Origin: Omnitrophica WOR_2 bacterium GWA2_47_8
Lineage (GTDB): Bacteria > Omnitrophota > Gorgyraeia > Zapsychrales > GWA2-47-8
Direction of reading: 5' to 3'
NCBI GenBank assembly: GCA_001805375.1
Contig: MHFY01000142.1
Location: forward strand, 16,082 to 23,607
Length of the DNA: 7,526 bases
Under the pieces are notes generated by a model. The model did not search any database and had not been told where the DNA came from. It was given only the letters and a program-made list of their open reading frames with translations. Of this stretch, positions 4,059 to 7,526 are shown one piece after another (within the stretch, counting starts at the first letter, position 1; every line of letters begins with the position of its first letter). A program made the position numbers and the translations under genes.

Positions 4059-4322
4059 ATGGCTGCACCAGAAAGTAAGATCGATGTGGAGAACGATATA
4101 CGGAATCTCGTCGCCGAGATATTAGAGACCGAACCCGGCGCGATCAAAGACACAGCGAGTTTTGTCAAAGACCTGGGGATGGACTCGATGATGGCCTTGG
4201 AGATCTTGGCCAGTATCGAGAAAAAATACCGTATTGTTATTCCGGAAGACAAATTGCCCAAATTTACGGATCTAAAGACAACGATCTCTATCGTTAAAGA
4301 AATTTTAGCTAAGAAAAAATAA
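4059..4322 (+). CDS. Acyl carrier protein
   Basis: The 87-residue acidic four-helix carrier holds growing acyl chains on a 4'-phosphopantetheine arm attached to Ser43 in DLGMDSMMALEIL (38-50). Helix 1 is VENDIRNLVAEILETEP. After the modified serine come SIEKKYRIVIPEDKL, the usual acidic helix and I-P-E-D turn, and the final helix TTISIVKEILAKKK. The site reads DSM where housekeeping AcpP usually has DSL, and the protein is slightly longer than AcpP (about 78 residues). It may therefore serve a dedicated synthase rather than general fatty-acid synthesis; I do not assign the name acpP. The ribosome site CGGGAG (4048-4053) is well placed. FabV, which acts on acyl-ACP, was the nearest upstream metabolic gene before the transposon arrived. 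smc follows after 36 bases. Confidence 0.93.
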   Translation: MAAPESKIDVENDIRNLVAEILETEPGAIKDTASFVKDLGMDSMMALEILASIEKKYRIVIPEDKLPKFTDLKTTISIVKEILAKKK

Positions 4323-4358
4323 ATTTCTTCCCTAACCCCGGAAGCGAGAGGAGAATTT

Positions 4359-7300
4359 ATGTATTTTAAAAGGCTGGAGTTGTTCGGCTTCAAATCATTT
4401 GCCGATCGGACCGTCCTCAATTTTGAGCCGGGCATCACCGCGATCGTGGGGCCGAATGGTTGTGGGAAGAGCAATATTTTTGACGCGATCCGCTGGGTGT
4501 TAGGGGAACAGAGTGTTAAAGAGTTGCGCGGCTCATCCATGGAAGACGTTATTTTCAATGGGACCGACAAAAAAGCGGCCTTAGGGTTTGCCGAAGTGAG
4601 TCTAAGTTTTTCCAATGAATCCAAATCTTTGCCGATCGAGCATGATGAAGTCACCATTACCCGCCGTCTTTACCGTTCCGGTGAAAGTGAATACCTGCTG
4701 AATAAAGGCGCTGTCCGTTTAAAAGATATCCAGGAATTGTTCATGGGAACCGGGATCGGGGCGGAGGCTTATTCTCTCATCCAGCAGGGAAAGGTCGACC
4801 TGGTCGTCAGCGCTAAACCGGAAGACAGAAGGATCTTGATCGATGAAGCCGCAGGGATCACCAAATATAAATCGAAAAAGCGCGAGGCTTTGAATAAATT
4901 AAAGGATACGGAAGCCAATCTTTTACGCCTCAATGATATCATCCTGGAAGTCAAACGGCAGATCGCCTCGTTAGAGCGTCAGGCCAGCAAGGCCCGCCGC
5001 TACAAGGACGAATTCGAGAAACTGCAGAAATTCGAGGTCCATTTGGCCAAATTCGATCTGCAGAATTTCTCAAGCGAAAAAGAACGCCTCACCCAGGAAC
5101 TGCAGAATTTTAATTCCCGCGAGAGTGAATTAACCAATGAATTGACCGAGTTGAATAATTTCTTGGAAAATCAGGGATCGTTCTTGGAAGAGATCGAACA
5201 GAAGATCAATGAGGCCAACTCGGAAGACATCAAGCTGGAAGGCCAGGTCGATATTCATAACAAGCAGATCGGTTTTAACGAAGAGCGGATCGAAAATCTG
5301 TCGGTCAACACCAACCGCATGCGCGAAAAAAAGGCTGAACTCATCGACCGCTGCCAATCCCAGCAGAATAAGATCGAGGACCTTAAGAAGGTGTTGATCC
5401 AATTGGCGGAGGACCTGAAGCAGAAGGCCGAGCTTTTAAAGGATAAAAAGGATCTCCTGCATTTGACCGAAAATGCCGTCTCGGTGGCCCACAATGAGAT
5501 CAAGGATAATGAGGAGAGGATCTTAGAGACCACATCCAAGCAGGTGGGCATTAAAAATCAATTGACCGAGATCATGAAAGAGATCCAGGGGGCCTTAGCC
5601 AGAAAACGCCGCCTGGAGTTGGAAAACACCAAGGTCAATAATGAAAAGACCGAGATCGATGAAAGGTTGACCAATGTCAGCAGCCAGATCCACCTGGTCA
5701 TCGAAAAGATAGACGGTTTAAAGATTTCCCAGCAGTCCGCGGCTGAGATCTTTTCCAAGATCAAAAGTCAGATCTCCGCTGTCCATAACGAGATCAATGA
5801 GTTGGAGAAAAAGAGGGTCTCGTTAAGGTCGCAGAAGGAATTCATTGAAAAACTTCAGGTCCAATACCAGGACATCCCGGACCCGATCGTCGAAGGCCGG
5901 TTGATCACCTCTGTCCCTCCTACGGAAAAGCACAGCGGCATTATCGGAAAGGTGAAGGAAGTTTTTAAATTGGACCAGCAGCAATGTGAAAAGCTTTTCG
6001 AGCAGGGTGTCATCGGGCGAAATGACTATGAGGCCTTATATCAGGTTATCTGTGAGGCAAAGTTCATCGAATCCGATCCCGCGCTGATCACCATGAAGAT
6101 CGAAGAGGTTGATAAAGAGATCGAAGGTAAGATCATCGAGAAGGACCAGCTCATCGTGCAGATCGAACAGCAAGAGAAAGAAATAAGCCGTCTCAATCAA
6201 GAGGCCCAGGAACAAGAGAAATCTCTTTCCATCCTCGAATCGCAAAAGAACGATATCGTGGGCGAGTCCAGCAAGCTTTCGTCCGAGCTGGAAGTTTTAA
6301 ACCTTGAGATCGTAGAGGTGCAGGAAACCTTTGATGTCCAGAGGAAGAAAGAAGACGAGCTTAATTTTTATTTTGACAGCCTGAACCAGGAATTAGAGGC
6401 GTTAAAGAATTCCATCAAGGACAAGCAAAAGTTGGTCTCTCAAAAATTGCAGGAAAAAGAAGAGGTCACGGTCTTTATCGCCCAGATGGAGACCGAGATC
6501 CAGGGCGACGGAGAAAAGCAGACGACCTATCAGGAAAATTTGTCCCTGTTTGAGCAGACGCTGGACCATGAGTTGGGCGAGATCAAGAAGATCGACGATG
6601 AGATCCAGGAGAATGATGCCAAGCGGCAGCAATATGAAGAAGGCATCGCTAGTTCAGTTTCGGCCATTGAACAGTTAAAAGAAAAAAGGCAGGCCTTCAA
6701 ACGCGTGCTTTCCGATTATGAAAAGCAAAAAGAGGACATCGCCCAGCAATTGAACAGCCGCCGCGCCAGCTTAAGGGGCGTGGAAGAAGAATTGGAGCAA
6801 TTGCGTTCTAACCTGCACGGTTTTCAGATGAAAGAGCAGGAGATCGGTTTTAAGGAAAAGGCCATTGAAGACCGTTTATTGCAGGCCTATCGAATTAATA
6901 TCCATGAAATTACCGATGCCGCCCTTCCAGAAGAATACCAGCAGTTGGCCATCGGCTCGCCGGAATTTGCGGAAGAGCTGGGCCGTTTAAAGAAACGCTG
7001 CGAGTCTTTTGGCTCGGTCAACCTGGTGGCGATCGAGGAATTTGAAGAACTGAGGCAAAGATTTGAATTTTTGACCAAACAGCAGAGCGATCTGTTGGAA
7101 GCCAAAGAGTCGCTGCACCAGACGATCACGAAGATCAACCGTCAGACCCGGCAGATGTTCATGGAAACATTCACCAAGGTCAGCGAAGAGTTCAGGATCT
7201 ATTTCCGGATGCTTTTCGGCGGAGGGGAAGCGAACCTGATCCTTATCGATCCCGAGAATGTCCTGGAATCCGGCATCGAGATCGTGGCCCGGCCTCCGGG

Positions 7301-7526
7301 AAAGAAATTACAGAACATCAGCCTCTTATCCGGCGGGGAAAAATCCTTGACCGCCATTGCCCTGGTCTTCGGTATCTTTAAGGTCAACCCAAGCCCGTTC
7401 TGCGTCTTAGACGAAATTGACGCGGCCTTGGATGAGGCCAACGTGGGGCGTTACAGCTATCTGCTTAAAGATTTTGCCAAGATCGCCCAATTCATCGTTA
7501 TCACGCACAATAAAACAATAAAAAGA
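4359..7526 (+). CDS. smc: Chromosome segregation SMC ATPase, 3'-truncated, compact hinge
   Basis: SMC dimers with ScpA/ScpB extrude DNA loops and separate sister chromosomes. The frame opens at ATG 4359 (AGGAG at 4349-4353) and runs off the window: 1056 codons visible, perhaps 40-50 missing. Visible in order are the N-terminal head with Walker A GPNGCGKS (31-38), Q-loop region LIQQGKVD (140-147), a long coiled coil (about 165-505), a hinge region, a second coil (about 578-900), then the C-terminal head with signature LSGGEKS (990-996), Walker B CVLDEID with Asp1018 and Glu1019, and the H-loop VITHN near the end. The hinge region (about 505-580) is much shorter than the usual 150-200 residues. 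It keeps a GIIGKVKEVFKLD start (527-539), like the canonical GVxGxVxDLIxVD. It lacks the GRxTFLPL end and the second lobe. The frame is uninterrupted, so this is not a degraded copy. The start lies 36 bases after acp. Confidence 0.95.
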   Translation, partial: MYFKRLELFGFKSFADRTVLNFEPGITAIVGPNGCGKSNIFDAIRWVLGEQSVKELRGSSMEDVIFNGTDKKAALGFAEVSLSFSNESKSLPIEHDEVTITRRLYRSGESEYLLNKGAVRLKDIQELFMGTGIGAEAYSLIQQGKVDLVVSAKPEDRRILIDEAAGITKYKSKKREALNKLKDTEANLLRLNDIILEVKRQIASLERQASKARRYKDEFEKLQKFEVHLAKFDLQNFSSEKERLTQELQNFNSRESELTNELTELNNFLENQGSFLEEIEQKINEANSEDIKLEGQVDIHNKQIGFNEERIENLSVNTNRMREKKAELIDRCQSQQNKIEDLKKVLIQLAEDLKQKAELLKDKKDLLHLTENAVSVAHNEIKDNEERILETTSKQVGIKNQLTEIMKEIQGALARKRRLELENTKVNNEKTEIDERLTNVSSQIHLVIEKIDGLKISQQSAAEIFSKIKSQISAVHNEINELEKKRVSLRSQKEFIEKLQVQYQDIPDPIVEGRLITSVPPTEKHSGIIGKVKEVFKLDQQQCEKLFEQGVIGRNDYEALYQVICEAKFIESDPALITMKIEEVDKEIEGKIIEKDQLIVQIEQQEKEISRLNQEAQEQEKSLSILESQKNDIVGESSKLSSELEVLNLEIVEVQETFDVQRKKEDELNFYFDSLNQELEALKNSIKDKQKLVSQKLQEKEEVTVFIAQMETEIQGDGEKQTTYQENLSLFEQTLDHELGEIKKIDDEIQENDAKRQQYEEGIASSVSAIEQLKEKRQAFKRVLSDYEKQKEDIAQQLNSRRASLRGVEEELEQLRSNLHGFQMKEQEIGFKEKAIEDRLLQAYRINIHEITDAALPEEYQQLAIGSPEFAEELGRLKKRCESFGSVNLVAIEEFEELRQRFEFLTKQQSDLLEAKESLHQTITKINRQTRQMFMETFTKVSEEFRIYFRMLFGGGEANLILIDPENVLESGIEIVARPPGKKLQNISLLSGGEKSLTAIALVFGIFKVNPSPFCVLDEIDAALDEANVGRYSYLLKDFAKIAQFIVITHNKTIKR

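Noticed and set aside
3971..4657. 228-codon open frame on the minus strand across acp and the smc start
   Set aside because: It lies antisense to two well-supported genes, resembles no family and arises from their codon bias.

Overview
The window looks like a bacterial chromosome of moderate GC content, probably from an uncultivated lineage. The host genes are a FabV-type enoyl reductase, an acyl carrier protein with an Asp-Ser-Met site, and a condensin-type SMC ATPase. All three are bacterial, and none fixes the phylum. An Omnitrophota-like or similar candidate-phylum bacterium is my best guess, from overall protein flavour only, and it is weak.

Layout. Positions 2-811 hold the 3' two thirds of fabV, which is cut by the window edge. 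Positions 828-3562 are a complete transposable element of 2735 bp. It has 16-bp perfect terminal inverted repeats and is flanked by an 8-bp target duplication (820-827 and 3563-3570). After it come a 239-bp AT-rich regulatory region, a 57-residue excisionase-type helix-turn-helix gene (3810-3983), an acyl carrier protein gene (4059-4322), and the first 1056 codons of smc (4359 to the window end). All genes are on the + strand.

The element is the most interesting part. It has one DDE transposase gene of the IS1/IS1595 type (2699-3553), whose stop codon lies inside the right inverted repeat. In front of it are four passenger genes or gene candidates. A 62-residue DUF5678-like protein overlaps by 4 bases the gene of a small retropepsin-like aspartic protease. 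Next is a 78-residue, very basic protein that appears to be translated from a leaderless mRNA. Then comes a 159-residue protein with a C-terminal winged-helix-like region. Beyond it lie a 22-codon ORF with a strong Shine-Dalgarno sequence, a long imperfect hairpin, and an intrinsic terminator that separates cargo from transposase. Each transcription unit has its own recognisable sigma70-type promoter, and two of these carry perfect dyads between the -35 and -10 boxes. The element is therefore a self-mobilising IS with cargo and apparently its own control circuits.

How the parts relate. FabV and the acyl carrier protein point to fatty-acid or specialised acyl-chain synthesis, and SMC to chromosome organisation. 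Before insertion, fabV was followed directly by the regulatory region of the HTH-acp-smc group. The element landed between the fabV stop codon and an extended -10 motif. I see no terminator after the transposase gene, so its promoter could read into HTH-acp-smc. A second notable feature is that the SMC has only about 75 residues between its two coiled-coil arms, where the canonical two-lobed hinge of roughly 150-200 residues is expected.
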